Source of the DNA: Actinomycetales bacterium
Lineage (GTDB): Bacteria; Actinomycetota; Actinomycetes; Actinomycetales; Dermatophilaceae
Direction: 5' to 3'
Assembly: GCA_016711095.1 (NCBI GenBank)
Contig: JADJTP010000003.1
Span: 868,001 to 932,000 of the forward strand
Length of the DNA: 64,000 nucleotides
The stretch's first letter is position 1. Each line of letters opens with the position of its first letter. Positions 27,440 through 36,471 of this stretch are shown here, piece by piece. The translations under genes were made by a program, and so were the position numbers. The notes under the pieces were generated by a model that saw only the letters and a program-made list of their open reading frames with translations, had not been told where the DNA came from and searched no databases.

Positions 27440-28450
27440 ATGCCTGACCAGCACGTCGACGACGCCGTCCGCTGGTATGCCGCGAGCCTGCGTGAGCTCG
27501 AAGCGGCGACCGCGCGGTGGATCGGCCTGGTCGCCGCGATCCTCGACGAGGCCGGTGTCAACTACCTCTCGGTGACCGGCCGCACCAAGAGCGTGGCCTC
27601 GTTCGCCGCCAAAGCCTCCCGCGAGAGCGACGGACGCCAACTCAACCCCGACCCGCTGCGCGACATCACCGACCAGGTCGGCGTGCGCGTCATCACCTAT
27701 GTCCTCAGCGATGTCGAGGCGGTCGCCGAGCTGCTCGCCGACCAGTTGCACGTGCTCGACGACCGCGACATGGGCCAGTTGACGGCCCGCGAGGGTCGCT
27801 TCGGTTACGCCAGCCGGCACCTGCTCGTGTCGGAAGACCTGCCCGCAGACCCTTCCGCCGATGCGGCATACGAGCATCCGGGGTATGTCCCGATGAGGTG
27901 CGCCTCGATCCAACTGCGCACCGTGCTGCAGCACGCCTGGGCCGAGTTCGAGCACGAGATCCGTTACAAGGGAACTGTGCCGGCGGAGTATGCACGCGAC
28001 CTGGACCGACGATTCACGCTGGCTGCAGGCCTGTTGGAGCTCGTCGACCGGGAGTTCTCGACGATCCGCGACACCACCCAGGCCTCGCTCGGCGGTGGAC
28101 CAGCGCCCGAGGCCTTCGCCAACGACCCCAGGATCAGCGCTCAGGAGCTGACCAGCTTCCTCGCCGGCCGCTATGCCAGCGCCGGGTGGTCGCGGACCGA
28201 GCACTATGGCTGGATGAGCGAGCTGCTGCTGGAGTTGGGCATCGTCTCGCTCGACGAGCTCAGCGACACCCTCCGCGACATCGACTCGACCGCGATCACC
28301 GAGCGAATGGGCTATCGCTACCCCGCAGGGGCCGTCCGCCGCCTCGACGACGACCTGCTCGCGCGTTTCGGCCGACGCTATATCGGGCTGCACGCCAACG
28401 CCCACCGCGTCGATGGGTTGCAGACCCGTCTGGACAAACTCGCCGATTGA
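27440..28450 (+). CDS. RelA/SpoT-domain (p)ppGpp synthetase-like protein
   Basis: 336 residues. The synthetase domain spans about 20-190: YLSVTGRTKSVASFAAKASR (substrate loop), ITDQVGVRVITYVLSDVEAV, and QLRTVLQHAWAEFEHEIRYK, the hallmark helix of this fold. There is no HD hydrolase domain and no TGS/ACT region, so it is a small alarmone synthetase-like protein with an extra C-terminal helical domain of 130 residues. Follows idi by 46 bp, same strand; a functional link is not evident. Confidence 0.82.
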   Translation: MPDQHVDDAVRWYAASLRELEAATARWIGLVAAILDEAGVNYLSVTGRTKSVASFAAKASRESDGRQLNPDPLRDITDQVGVRVITYVLSDVEAVAELLADQLHVLDDRDMGQLTAREGRFGYASRHLLVSEDLPADPSADAAYEHPGYVPMRCASIQLRTVLQHAWAEFEHEIRYKGTVPAEYARDLDRRFTLAAGLLELVDREFSTIRDTTQASLGGGPAPEAFANDPRISAQELTSFLAGRYASAGWSRTEHYGWMSELLLELGIVSLDELSDTLRDIDSTAITERMGYRYPAGAVRRLDDDLLARFGRRYIGLHANAHRVDGLQTRLDKLAD

Positions 28451-28490
28451 CCCTGGGCACGCCGACCTGCCGCCGCGCCACCGCGACCCG

Positions 28491-28584
28491 TCCCCCTTTC
28501 GCCGCGCCCCTCCCGTCCCGCCCCCCCTTCGCCGCCCCCCCTCCCGTCCCCCTTTCGCCGCCCCCCCTCCCGTCCCCCTTTCGC
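28491..28584. repeat. C-rich tandem repeat
   Basis: A unit of about 26 bp built from CCCCCTTTCGCCG and CCCCCTCCCGT is repeated about four times with small length changes, downstream of the RelA/SpoT-like gene. It abuts the second 57-bp palindromic element. Confidence 0.7.
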
Positions 28585-28641
28585 CGAAGGTGCAGTTGTC
28601 GTGGTTACAGGAGGCCTGAAGTGACAACTACTGCACCCTCG
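28585..28641. repeat. 57-bp dispersed palindromic repeat, copy 2
   Basis: Starts CGAAGGTGCAGTTGTC and ends GACAACTACTGCACC plus CTCG; the arms pair with a three-base bulge. Same length and outer arms as 11469-11525. Intergenic, upstream of the enoyl-CoA hydratase gene. Confidence 0.65.
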
Positions 28642-28695
28642 CGGGACTCGCGACGGTCCCGGCGCCGGTTGGTGTCGTCACGGCATACTCGGGGT

Positions 28696-29496
28696 ATGTC
28701 GATGCTCGGTGACCGGCCACTCGTGGTGACCCGTGAGGCCGGGGTGGCCACCCTCTGGCTCAACCGTCCCGACAAGCGCAACGCGGTCGATTACCACATG
28801 TGGCTCGAACTCGGCTCCCTCGCAGAGGACCTCGCGAGCGACCCGGAGGTGCGCGTTCTCGTCGTAAGGGGGGCGGGCGATCACTTCTGCGCCGGCGGTG
28901 ACATCGGCGGGCTCGGCGCGTTGCCGTTCGAGGACTATCGGCGGGCCAACGAGGCAGCCGACCGGGCGCTGGCTGCTTTTCCCAAACCGAGCATCGCCTT
29001 CATCCGGGGGGCCTGCGTCGGCGGCGGCGCCGAGATCGCCATCGCCTGCGACCTGCGACTGGCCGACATGACGGCTCGGGTGGGGATCACCCCGGCCCGG
29101 CTCGGGATCGTCTATCCGGGGTTCGCCGTCGCGCGGGCCGTGCAACTCATCGGCGAATCGGCCACCAAGCATCTGCTCTTCACGGCGGAGATCATCGACG
29201 CCGAGAGGGCGCTGCGGATCGGACTGGTCGATGAACTGCTCCCTCCCGAGACGGCCGAGGCGCGGCTCGCGGAGTTGGTCGGTCTGATGGCCGGTCGACG
29301 TTCGCTGCTCACTCAAATGGCGAGCAAGGACATGGTCGACTCGGTGCTCGCCCACGGTGTCGTGACCCCCGCCATCGAGGCGCGTTGGGACGCCGAGTTG
29401 GCCAGGAGCCCCGATGCGGCGGAGGGGATCTCAGCTTTCCTGGAGCGTCGCGAGCCGACTTTCGCCTGGGTGCCCGAGCCTGCCCGCGGGCGCTAG
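28696..29496 (+). CDS. Enoyl-CoA hydratase/isomerase family protein
   Basis: 266 residues from ATG 28696. Crotonase fold: oxyanion-hole segments DHFCAGGDIGGLG (about 62-74) and CVGGGAEIAIACDLRLAD (about 105-122), with ITPARLGIVYPGF following. Acyl-CoA substrate not predictable. Its stop shares the palindromic CTAG with the stop of the convergent gene at 29493. Confidence 0.87.
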   Translation: MSMLGDRPLVVTREAGVATLWLNRPDKRNAVDYHMWLELGSLAEDLASDPEVRVLVVRGAGDHFCAGGDIGGLGALPFEDYRRANEAADRALAAFPKPSIAFIRGACVGGGAEIAIACDLRLADMTARVGITPARLGIVYPGFAVARAVQLIGESATKHLLFTAEIIDAERALRIGLVDELLPPETAEARLAELVGLMAGRRSLLTQMASKDMVDSVLAHGVVTPAIEARWDAELARSPDAAEGISAFLERREPTFAWVPEPARGR

Positions 29497-29927
29497 TCGC
29501 GGGGCAGGGCTCGAGCGCGGTTGTTGCGCGGGTTGTGTTCGAGTTCGACCAGTCCGAGGGCTTCGAGCAGCGGCGGAAGATACATGCCGAAGCGACCGCG
29601 GTAGCCCTTGCGCAAGCCGTACCACCCGCCGACCGGGTTGTCCTGAGCCCGTCCCCACGCCTCGATGGTGTCCGACGCCGCGGGCTTCAGCTCATCGGCC
29701 GCTCCGAGCGGAACCCATTCCCCGTGCGCCAGCAACATGGCGTGCAGGTCCTCGATCGCGCTCAGGTGATAGCGCAAGGTCGTCGAACCGACCTGACAGA
29801 CCAACGCGGGCGGGTCCGCGCTCTCGTCGCGGAACATCGTGTAGGCCGACGTCCCCGGCGCCGTCGTGAGCTGCCAGGGGTCCTCGCGGGTGCCGCTTCC
29901 AACAGCCGGCGTCGTGGGCTGGTTCAT
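29493..29927 (-). CDS. DUF6855-like conserved protein
   Basis: 144 residues from ATG 29927. Strongly patterned small protein: GTREDPWQLTTAPGTSAYTM, then ALVCQVGSTTLRYHL and GGWYGLRKGYRGRFGMYLPP with EHNPRNNRAR at the end. I recognise it as a conserved actinobacterial family I believe is DUF6855, function unknown. The aromatic C-terminal block suggests a compact fold that may bind nucleic acid or protein; this is inference. Confidence 0.65.
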   Translation of the reverse strand: MNQPTTPAVGSGTREDPWQLTTAPGTSAYTMFRDESADPPALVCQVGSTTLRYHLSAIEDLHAMLLAHGEWVPLGAADELKPAASDTIEAWGRAQDNPVGGWYGLRKGYRGRFGMYLPPLLEALGLVELEHNPRNNRARALPRD

Positions 29928-30048
29928 CGCCGGATCATCGCACGCGGACACATCGGGCCGGGAGGATTTCGCCGGACGCCGTGAGCGCGACGGGGGCCAA
30001 CCCCGGCCGGACCCCTGGCGTCAGGCGTCAGCGCAGTCCCGGACGAGG

Positions 30049-31632
30049 CTACCCAGTCGCGGAGCCGCGACGGATCATGATTGTCGCGGCGAGCACACCG
30101 ACCAGCAGCGCCGTGACCGTGGCGAAGCCCGCGGTCGGCACGAGCGGCATGAGGATGCCAAGCCCTCCGCCGCCGACCCAGGCCGCCTGCAACCGGGTCT
30201 CGGACCACGAGAAGATCCGAGACCGGTGACGATCGGGCGTTCGATCCTGGATGAGCGCGTCGAGACAGAGCTTTGCCAACTGCCCGAAGGCACCGCTCAC
30301 CAAACCGAGCACAACCAACGTGACCAGCCCATAGCGCCACGTCACCAACGCGGCCGTCGCAATGGCCGCCAGCAACATCGAGGCCGCCACCATGGTCGGT
30401 GACCGCGGGCCGATCCGCGTGCCGACGACGCTGCCCAACGCATTGCCGGTGCCTGCGGCCGCGACGACGAGCCCGAGTGCCACGACGCTGGACACCCCTG
30501 GCAGCGGCTGGTCCCACAGCAGGAAGGCGAGGAAAAGGGTGACGAAGCCAGACAATGCCTTCGCCCCCGCGGCCGTCACCATGGCCGCGGTGACCACCGC
30601 CGGCAGGTCCAGACCCAGGCGCAGGCGGCGCCACCCGCGCGCGGGCGTTCGCTGCTGCGCTTCGTGTGCCACCCCCGGGCCGACGGCGGCTGCCGCCCCG
30701 GTCAATAGTCCGTCCCGCGTCGGCTGGCGCGAGTCGACGGCCGCAGGCAGCCGGATCGCCAAAACGGTCGCGACGATATAGAGCAGGAAGGCGACCCGCA
30801 GTGACCACGCAGGCCCGATCCGGCCGACCGGTGCCGCCACGAGCGTGCCCAACAGCATTCCGATAAGCGTCGCGACCGACTGGCGGGCATTGGCCGTGAC
30901 GAGGGTGATCGCTTCCGGACGGACCAGGGGAATGCCAGCCGTGAGGGCGACGGCATACGTGCGGGCTGCGATGAGACTGAGTAGGGCGACCGGCAGCAGC
31001 CACGGCGACGCATCGGCGACGAGCCCGGCGATGACCCAACTCAGGAAGGCGCGCAGCGCCAGGGTCGAGCCGATGGCCCAGCGGCGCCCGTGCCGCCACC
31101 TGTCGAGCAGCGGCCCAATGACCGGGGCGAGCACGACAAAGGGCACCATCGTCGTGAGAAGGAAGATCGCGACCTGGCCTCGCGCCTGCCCGACGGGCAA
31201 GGCCAGCACGGTGGTGGCGAGCGCGACGGTGAATGCCGCGTCACCCGCCGAGGCCGCGACCTGCAGTTCGGTGACGCGGGACAGTCCGGATTCGTCGGCG
31301 CCATCGGCCCGAGAGAAGGTGCGGAACCGCTCGGCACCCGCCCGGCCGCCGTGGCCGACCGATCGTGCGGCGGTTCCGGCGCCTCGGGCCGTGGCTCGAG
31401 TCGCCTTCGTCGCGGCCTGCGCGGTGACCCGAGCGGTGGCCCGGCCGGCCTGAGCCGTCCATCGGCCGGTGGCAGCGGCGGCCCGTCTAGCCGCGGCCGC
31501 GGCCCGGTCGGCGATCACCTCCTCGGCTGCGGTCTGCCCAGCCGGGTCGCTCGCTCGAGGCGGCATACCCTCGGGCGGCGAGCCTGCCCCGGTATGCCGC
31601 CCGCTCGCCTCCCGCTCCCGCTCGCCGTCCAC
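30049..31632 (-). CDS. MFS transporter with long Ala-rich N-terminal extension
   Basis: About 527 residues from GTG 31632 (GGATGG upstream). The first 100 residues are a soluble Ala/Arg/Thr-rich helix (AAAARRAAAATGRWTAQ). Then about twelve membrane segments follow, starting TVALATTVLALPVGQARGQ and PLLDRWRHGRRWAIG, the latter being the MFS loop 2-3 motif. Substrate unknown. Divergent from the DUF2237 gene. Confidence 0.82.
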   Translation of the reverse strand: MDGEREREASGRHTGAGSPPEGMPPRASDPAGQTAAEEVIADRAAAAARRAAAATGRWTAQAGRATARVTAQAATKATRATARGAGTAARSVGHGGRAGAERFRTFSRADGADESGLSRVTELQVAASAGDAAFTVALATTVLALPVGQARGQVAIFLLTTMVPFVVLAPVIGPLLDRWRHGRRWAIGSTLALRAFLSWVIAGLVADASPWLLPVALLSLIAARTYAVALTAGIPLVRPEAITLVTANARQSVATLIGMLLGTLVAAPVGRIGPAWSLRVAFLLYIVATVLAIRLPAAVDSRQPTRDGLLTGAAAAVGPGVAHEAQQRTPARGWRRLRLGLDLPAVVTAAMVTAAGAKALSGFVTLFLAFLLWDQPLPGVSSVVALGLVVAAAGTGNALGSVVGTRIGPRSPTMVAASMLLAAIATAALVTWRYGLVTLVVLGLVSGAFGQLAKLCLDALIQDRTPDRHRSRIFSWSETRLQAAWVGGGGLGILMPLVPTAGFATVTALLVGVLAATIMIRRGSATG

Positions 31633-31764
31633 GCATCCATCCTGCCTCGGCGATAGCCGGTCCGCGTCGTGCAACGCACACAGGGATGGGTTATCTGGTC
31701 GCACGACGCCGGCGGGTTGCCACAGACCGGCACGAGCGAGCGCCACACGGGTTAGGTTGGCCTG

Positions 31765-32160
31765 GTGAGCAGCGACGAGCGCAATGTGCTCGGTGAGCCT
31801 TTGAAGCCGTGCGGCACCGACCCGATGACCGGCTTCTATCGCGACGGGTGCTGCACGACCGGGCCGGAAGACCTCGGCAGCCACACGATCTGCGTCGTCG
31901 TCACAGCCGACTTCCTCGACCACCAGCGCTCGGTCGGCAACGACCTGACGACCCCGCGGCCGGAGTTGCGCTTCCCGGGCCTGGTGCCGGGAGATCGGTG
32001 GTGCGTCGTCGCGCCGCGCTGGCGGCAGGCCCACGAGGCAGGGCGGGGCGCCCCGGTCGTGCTCGCCTCGACCCACGAGCGGGCCTTACGGACCGTGCCG
32101 CTCGGCGTGTTGCGCCGGTATGCCGTCGACGTCCCGGACGACGCCAGCTCACTGGGCTGA
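31765..32160 (+). CDS. DUF2237 family protein
   Basis: 131 residues from GTG 31765. It has the family signature: NVLGEPLKPCGTDPMTGFYR, then DGCCTTGPEDLGSHTICVVV and GDRWCVVAPRW, with conserved cysteines and the PVVLASTHERAL tail. Function unknown. The sequence is nearly complete for the family. Confidence 0.9.
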   Translation: MSSDERNVLGEPLKPCGTDPMTGFYRDGCCTTGPEDLGSHTICVVVTADFLDHQRSVGNDLTTPRPELRFPGLVPGDRWCVVAPRWRQAHEAGRGAPVVLASTHERALRTVPLGVLRRYAVDVPDDASSLG

Positions 32161-32320
32161 CAGCACCAGTGGATCGGGCCGGTCGAGAAGGGTGATCGCG
32201 GCCGCAATTTGTCATAAACCCCGCGCCCGCGGACGAGACTTTAGGCCCCTAGGGAGCCCGGCGGTGCACGACTAGCGTTTGGTGTCGTTCAGTGCTCACC
32301 GAGACGACCCGAGGGCGACC

Positions 32321-34903
32321 ATGAGCGTGCCAGCCGACCAACAGGTCCCCCCGTCCGGTGCAGCCGTGGCCGGCGAGCCCACAGCTCCGTCGGTGGACTA
32401 TCGCGACATCGGACCGAGCTTCACCCCGACCCATCCGCGCGCGCTGGAGCCTGCCATCGCCCCGGATCGGACCGTCGACGGGTTCCTGACCGAGTTCCTC
32501 CACGAGCTCAACTTCGGTGGCGGCGCCAGCCTCGGGCGTTCGACCACCAACCATCAATATCTCGCGCTGGCCCGGACGGTGCGCAACTACCTCATGTCCG
32601 ACTGGCTGAAGACGGCCGCCCGCAAGCGATCGCAGCCCTCGAAGATGGTCGGCTACTTGTCCGCAGAGTTCCTGCTCGGACGGCAGCTGGGCAATGCCCT
32701 GCAGGCCACCGGGCTCACCGAGATCGCGGAGGAGGCGATGTTGGCGTGCGGGCTCGACATCGTCAAGCTGCGCGCCCAGGAGGTCGAGCCTGGCCTAGGC
32801 AACGGCGGCCTGGGCAGGCTGGCGGCCTGCTTCATCGACTCGCTGGCGACCATGGACGTGAGCTGCATCGGTTATGGCATCCGTTACGAGTACGGCATCT
32901 TCCGCCAGGTGATCGTCGAGGACCGCCAGGTCGAGCAGCCCGACACGTGGCTCTCGCTCGGAGCCCCGTGGGAGTTCCCCAACCCGGAGCGGGCCGTCAG
33001 GGTCAACTTCGGAGGACACGTCATAGAGGTCGTCGACGAGTCAGGCCGCTCCCGCAGACGGTGGGTTCCCTCATGGAACGTGCTCGGCGTCCCCTACAAC
33101 TACATGGTGCCCGGCTATGCCAACGGGGTGGTCAACACTCTGCGGCTCTGGAGCGCTCAGGCGAGCCACGCCTTCGACCTGGGAATCTTCAACTCCGGCA
33201 ACTATGTCGATGCCGTCCGCGCCCAGACCTTCGCCGAGAACATCTCCAAGGTCCTCTATCCCGAGGACCGCACCCCTCAAGGCCGCGAGCTGCGCCTGCA
33301 GCAGCAGTACTTCTTCGTCGCCTGTTCGTTGCGTGACTATCTCGAGCGCACCTTGCCGGTCGAGTTCGACCTAAGCAAGCTGCCCGACCAGATCATCTTC
33401 CAGCTCAACGACACCCACCCGGTCATCGCCATCCCTGAGCTCATGCGGCTGCTGCTCGACGAGCACGACCTCGAGTGGGATGCGGCGTGGGACATCACCC
33501 GCAAGTGCTTCGCCTATACCTGCCACACCTTGCTCCCGGAGGCGCTGGAGGAGTGGCCGGTGGACCTGCTCAATAGCCTGCTCCCCAGGCACATGGAGAT
33601 CATCCAGCAGATCAATGCCGAGTTCCTCGCGACGGTGCGCGCGACATACCCCGGCGACGAGCTGCGCGCCCGGCGGATGTCCATCATCTCCGACTATCCG
33701 TTCCCGGCGGTGCGGATGGCGCATCTGGCGACCGTCGCCGCAACGACAGTCAACGGTGTCGCCGAGTTGCACTCGCAGCTGCTGCGAGACAAGGTGCTGC
33801 CCGACTTCTCCGCCCTGTGGCCAGAGAAGTTCATCAATGTCACCAACGGGATCACCCCGCGCCGCTTCATCAAACTCGCAAACGCCGAGCTTTCCCAGGT
33901 GATCACCGAGGCCATCGGGGATGGCTGGGTCACCGACCTCGAGCGCCTTCGCGGGCTTGAGGCGTATGCCGCTGACCCCGCGTTCCAGGAGAGCTTCCGC
34001 CGGGCGAAGCAGCACAACAAGGAGCGGTTCTACACCCTCGCCCTCGCCGTCGCGGGGGTCAGCCTGCCCGACGGTCACCTCATCGATGTCATGGTCAAGC
34101 GCCTGCACGAATACAAGCGACAGTTGCTCAAGGTGCTGCACGTCGTGACGACGTATGAGGGGATCATGTCGGGGCGGATCGCTCCCGAGTCGGTCACCCC
34201 CCGGATCGTCGCATTCGGGGCCAAGGCTGCGCCGGGCTACCACATGGCCAAGGAGATCATCTTCCTCATCAACCGGGTCTCCAAGGTCATCAACGCGGAG
34301 CCGCGAATGAAGGGCCTGCTCTACATGGGCTTTGCGCCCAACTACAACGTCACTCTCGCCGAGAAGCTCATCCCCGCCGCCGACCTGTCCGAACAGATCT
34401 CGCTGGCCGGCATGGAGGCCTCCGGGACCGGCAACATGAAGTTCGCGCTCAACGGGGCCTTGACGATCGGCACCGACGACGGTGCCAACGTCGAGATCCG
34501 CCGGCTGGTCGGCGACGACAACTTCTTCCTCTTCGGGATGAGCGAGCCGGAGGTGGCCGAGTTGCAGCAGCGCGGCTACGTCCCGAGCGACTACTACCAG
34601 TCCAACCCCACCCTGCGCAGCGCCATCGACCTCATTGCCAGCGGCCACTTCACCGGGGGCAATCGAGAGGCCGTCGGCCCGATCGTCGGTGACCTGCTCC
34701 ACAATGACCGGTTCCTCGTGCTTGCCGACTACCAGTCTTACCTCGACGCGCAAGCCCGGGTCGACGCGGCCTACCTGGACGAGGCGGCCTGGACGCAGTC
34801 GGCGATCCTCAACGTCGCGCGCTGTGGCTACTTCTCCTCCGACCGGTCCATGCGCGACTACATCGACCGTGTCTGGGGAGTGGCCCCCGGCCCGGGGCGC
34901 TGA
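32321..34903 (+). CDS. glgP: Glycogen/alpha-glucan phosphorylase
   Basis: 860 residues from ATG 32321 with GAGGGCGACC upstream. Releases glucose-1-phosphate from glycogen ends. Landmarks: GLGNGGLGRLAACFIDSL (residues near 160), FQLNDTHPVIAIPELMRLL, and the PLP-binding EASGTGNMKFALNGALTIGT (about residue 706), with lysine in NMKFAL. C-terminal helices complete. Single gene, not with other glg genes here. Confidence 0.94.
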   Translation: MSVPADQQVPPSGAAVAGEPTAPSVDYRDIGPSFTPTHPRALEPAIAPDRTVDGFLTEFLHELNFGGGASLGRSTTNHQYLALARTVRNYLMSDWLKTAARKRSQPSKMVGYLSAEFLLGRQLGNALQATGLTEIAEEAMLACGLDIVKLRAQEVEPGLGNGGLGRLAACFIDSLATMDVSCIGYGIRYEYGIFRQVIVEDRQVEQPDTWLSLGAPWEFPNPERAVRVNFGGHVIEVVDESGRSRRRWVPSWNVLGVPYNYMVPGYANGVVNTLRLWSAQASHAFDLGIFNSGNYVDAVRAQTFAENISKVLYPEDRTPQGRELRLQQQYFFVACSLRDYLERTLPVEFDLSKLPDQIIFQLNDTHPVIAIPELMRLLLDEHDLEWDAAWDITRKCFAYTCHTLLPEALEEWPVDLLNSLLPRHMEIIQQINAEFLATVRATYPGDELRARRMSIISDYPFPAVRMAHLATVAATTVNGVAELHSQLLRDKVLPDFSALWPEKFINVTNGITPRRFIKLANAELSQVITEAIGDGWVTDLERLRGLEAYAADPAFQESFRRAKQHNKERFYTLALAVAGVSLPDGHLIDVMVKRLHEYKRQLLKVLHVVTTYEGIMSGRIAPESVTPRIVAFGAKAAPGYHMAKEIIFLINRVSKVINAEPRMKGLLYMGFAPNYNVTLAEKLIPAADLSEQISLAGMEASGTGNMKFALNGALTIGTDDGANVEIRRLVGDDNFFLFGMSEPEVAELQQRGYVPSDYYQSNPTLRSAIDLIASGHFTGGNREAVGPIVGDLLHNDRFLVLADYQSYLDAQARVDAAYLDEAAWTQSAILNVARCGYFSSDRSMRDYIDRVWGVAPGPGR

Positions 34904-35006
34904 CCTCGCGGCTCACCTCATCGGAGAAATCTTCGACTCAGCGCATCCAGAGTCGGGGTCCAGGCGGAATACAGGGGCATCTGTTCCCCCCGAAAGGATC
35001 CTGACA

Positions 35007-35615
35007 ATGCGACGCTCGACTCTCTATACGGCGGCCATCGTCGCTGCTCTCGGCCTCGGCGCCTGCAGCAGCTCGGCCACGACGACCCCGGCAGCGGCGC
35101 CGACGACTGCCGCTCCCGCACCGACCACCTCTGCGGCGACGCCTTCCATGACGACCGACTCGATGGCCACGACTGACCCGATGGCCAAGGACATCATTGA
35201 CACCGCGGTGGGCGCAGGCGGCTTCACGACGCTCGCCACCGCCGTGACCGCGGCCGGCTTGGTCGACACCCTCAAGGGTCCGGGCCCGTTCACTGTCTTC
35301 GCGCCCCAGGACAGCGCCTTTGCCAAGCTGCCCGCCGGGACGCTGCAGACCCTGCTGGCCGACCCCAAGGGCAAGCTCACCCAGATCCTGACCTACCACG
35401 TCGTGGCCGGGAAGGTCATGGCCGCCGACGTGGTGGGCATGGCTGGCCAGAAGGTCAAGACGGTCAACGGCGCCGAGGTGACCATCAAGGTCTCCGGCGG
35501 CATGGTGAGCCTCGTCGACGCGACCGGTGCATCGGTCAACGTCATCAAGACCGATGTGACGGCCAGCAACGGCGTCATCCACGTCCTCGACGGGGTGCTC
35601 ATGCCCCCGGCGTGA
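35007..35615 (+). CDS. Fasciclin-domain lipoprotein
   Basis: 202 residues from ATG 35007. Lipobox LGLGACSSS puts the lipidated cysteine near residue 19, followed by a Thr/Ala/Pro linker to about residue 60. The fasciclin domain follows: DTAVGAGGFTTLATAVTAAG, GPFTVFAPQDSAFAKLP, and TASNGVIHVLDGVLMPP. Such MPT70-like surface proteins mediate adhesion. A strong hairpin follows the stop. Confidence 0.92.
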   Translation: MRRSTLYTAAIVAALGLGACSSSATTTPAAAPTTAAPAPTTSAATPSMTTDSMATTDPMAKDIIDTAVGAGGFTTLATAVTAAGLVDTLKGPGPFTVFAPQDSAFAKLPAGTLQTLLADPKGKLTQILTYHVVAGKVMAADVVGMAGQKVKTVNGAEVTIKVSGGMVSLVDATGASVNVIKTDVTASNGVIHVLDGVLMPPA

Positions 35616-35631
35616 CCACCGCACACGAGGT

Positions 35632-35663
35632 GAGACGGCATACGGGGGCCCGTATGCCGTCTC
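35632..35663 (+). terminator. Hairpin terminator made from an inverted GTATGCCG pair
   Basis: GAGACGGCATACGGG (35632-35646) pairs perfectly with CCCGTATGCCGTCTC (35649-35663) around a two-base loop. It lies 17 bp after the fasciclin stop and before the convergent TetR gene. A short T-containing stretch (CGTTTGTTG) follows. The stem is built from two opposed copies of the genome-wide octamer. Confidence 0.8.
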
Positions 35664-35694
35664 GCCGTTTGTTGACCTCCTGAGGGTTAGGGGG

Positions 35695-36393
35695 TCACGG
35701 TGCCTGATGGGCGTGCGATCGGGCGAGACGGGCGGCTTCGAGCCCGTCGAGTACGAGGCCGAGCGTGAACTCGAACTCGGCTTGGGTATCGCAGACGCTG
35801 AGCGCGCCGTCGGCGTCGTGGACGTCCATCGCAGCGAGCCGGGCGAGGTGCGGCATCCGCTGCGACATCGCCGCGAGTTCTTCGGCGGTGGGCTCCTGGG
35901 GGGCCGAGCCGGCGGGCTCGAACAATTCGTTGCTGAAACCCAGCACCATGGAACCCAGAGCGTGGATCGCGCGATGGGCCAGGTCATAGCTGAACTCCGC
36001 GGAGACCAAGGTACCCACGAACTGCTCATAGAGCTCCATGGACTCCGGAGGCACAGTGTTGCTGGTGGCCGTGAGGGCGGGCGCCCACGGATGGCGGAGC
36101 ATAACCTGGCGGGCGGCCAGACAGCGCCCGCGCACCGCCTCGCGCCAGTCATCGCTGTCCGGGATGGCTGCCGCGACGGAGACGACTTCGCCGATGACCG
36201 TGCCCACAAGTCCGTCCAGCAGCGAGCGCTTGTCGGCGACGTAGTGATAGAGCGACATCGCCTCGCATTCCAGCCGTTCTGACACCCGGCGCATGGTCAC
36301 CGCCGAGATTCCCTCAGCATCGGCAAGGGCGGTCGCGGCCGCGAGGATCCGCTCGTGGCTCAGGAGAGCCTTCGTGCGCCGCGCCGTCACCAT
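35695..36393 (-). CDS. TetR-family transcriptional regulator (TetR_C-type)
   Basis: 232 residues. N-terminal TetR HTH: RILAAATALADAEGISAVTM with MRRVSERLECEAMSLYHYV. The C-terminal half (LLDGLVGTVIGEVV, WREAVRGRCLAARQV) matches the tetracycline-repressor-like C domain. Divergent from a DUF6326 membrane gene across a perfect 31-bp palindrome, so it probably represses both. Confidence 0.88.
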   Translation of the reverse strand: MVTARRTKALLSHERILAAATALADAEGISAVTMRRVSERLECEAMSLYHYVADKRSLLDGLVGTVIGEVVSVAAAIPDSDDWREAVRGRCLAARQVMLRHPWAPALTATSNTVPPESMELYEQFVGTLVSAEFSYDLAHRAIHALGSMVLGFSNELFEPAGSAPQEPTAEELAAMSQRMPHLARLAAMDVHDADGALSVCDTQAEFEFTLGLVLDGLEAARLARSHAHQAP

Positions 36394-36430
36394 CGCGCCT
36401 CCTCATGGTTGTCTCTGCAATCTTATCGTG

Positions 36431-36461
36431 TAAGGTTGCCTTACAACGTAAGGCAACCTTA
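36431..36461. promoter_or_regulatory. Perfect palindromic operator, TetR / DUF6326
   Basis: TAAGGTTGCCTTAC (36431-36444), AAC, then GTAAGGCAACCTTA (36448-36461): 14-bp arms with no mismatch, centred between two divergent starts. It ends 10 bp before the DUF6326 GTG and overlaps the ribosome-site region. It is the obvious binding site for the adjacent TetR protein. Confidence 0.85.
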
Positions 36462-36471
36462 AGGAGCGACC

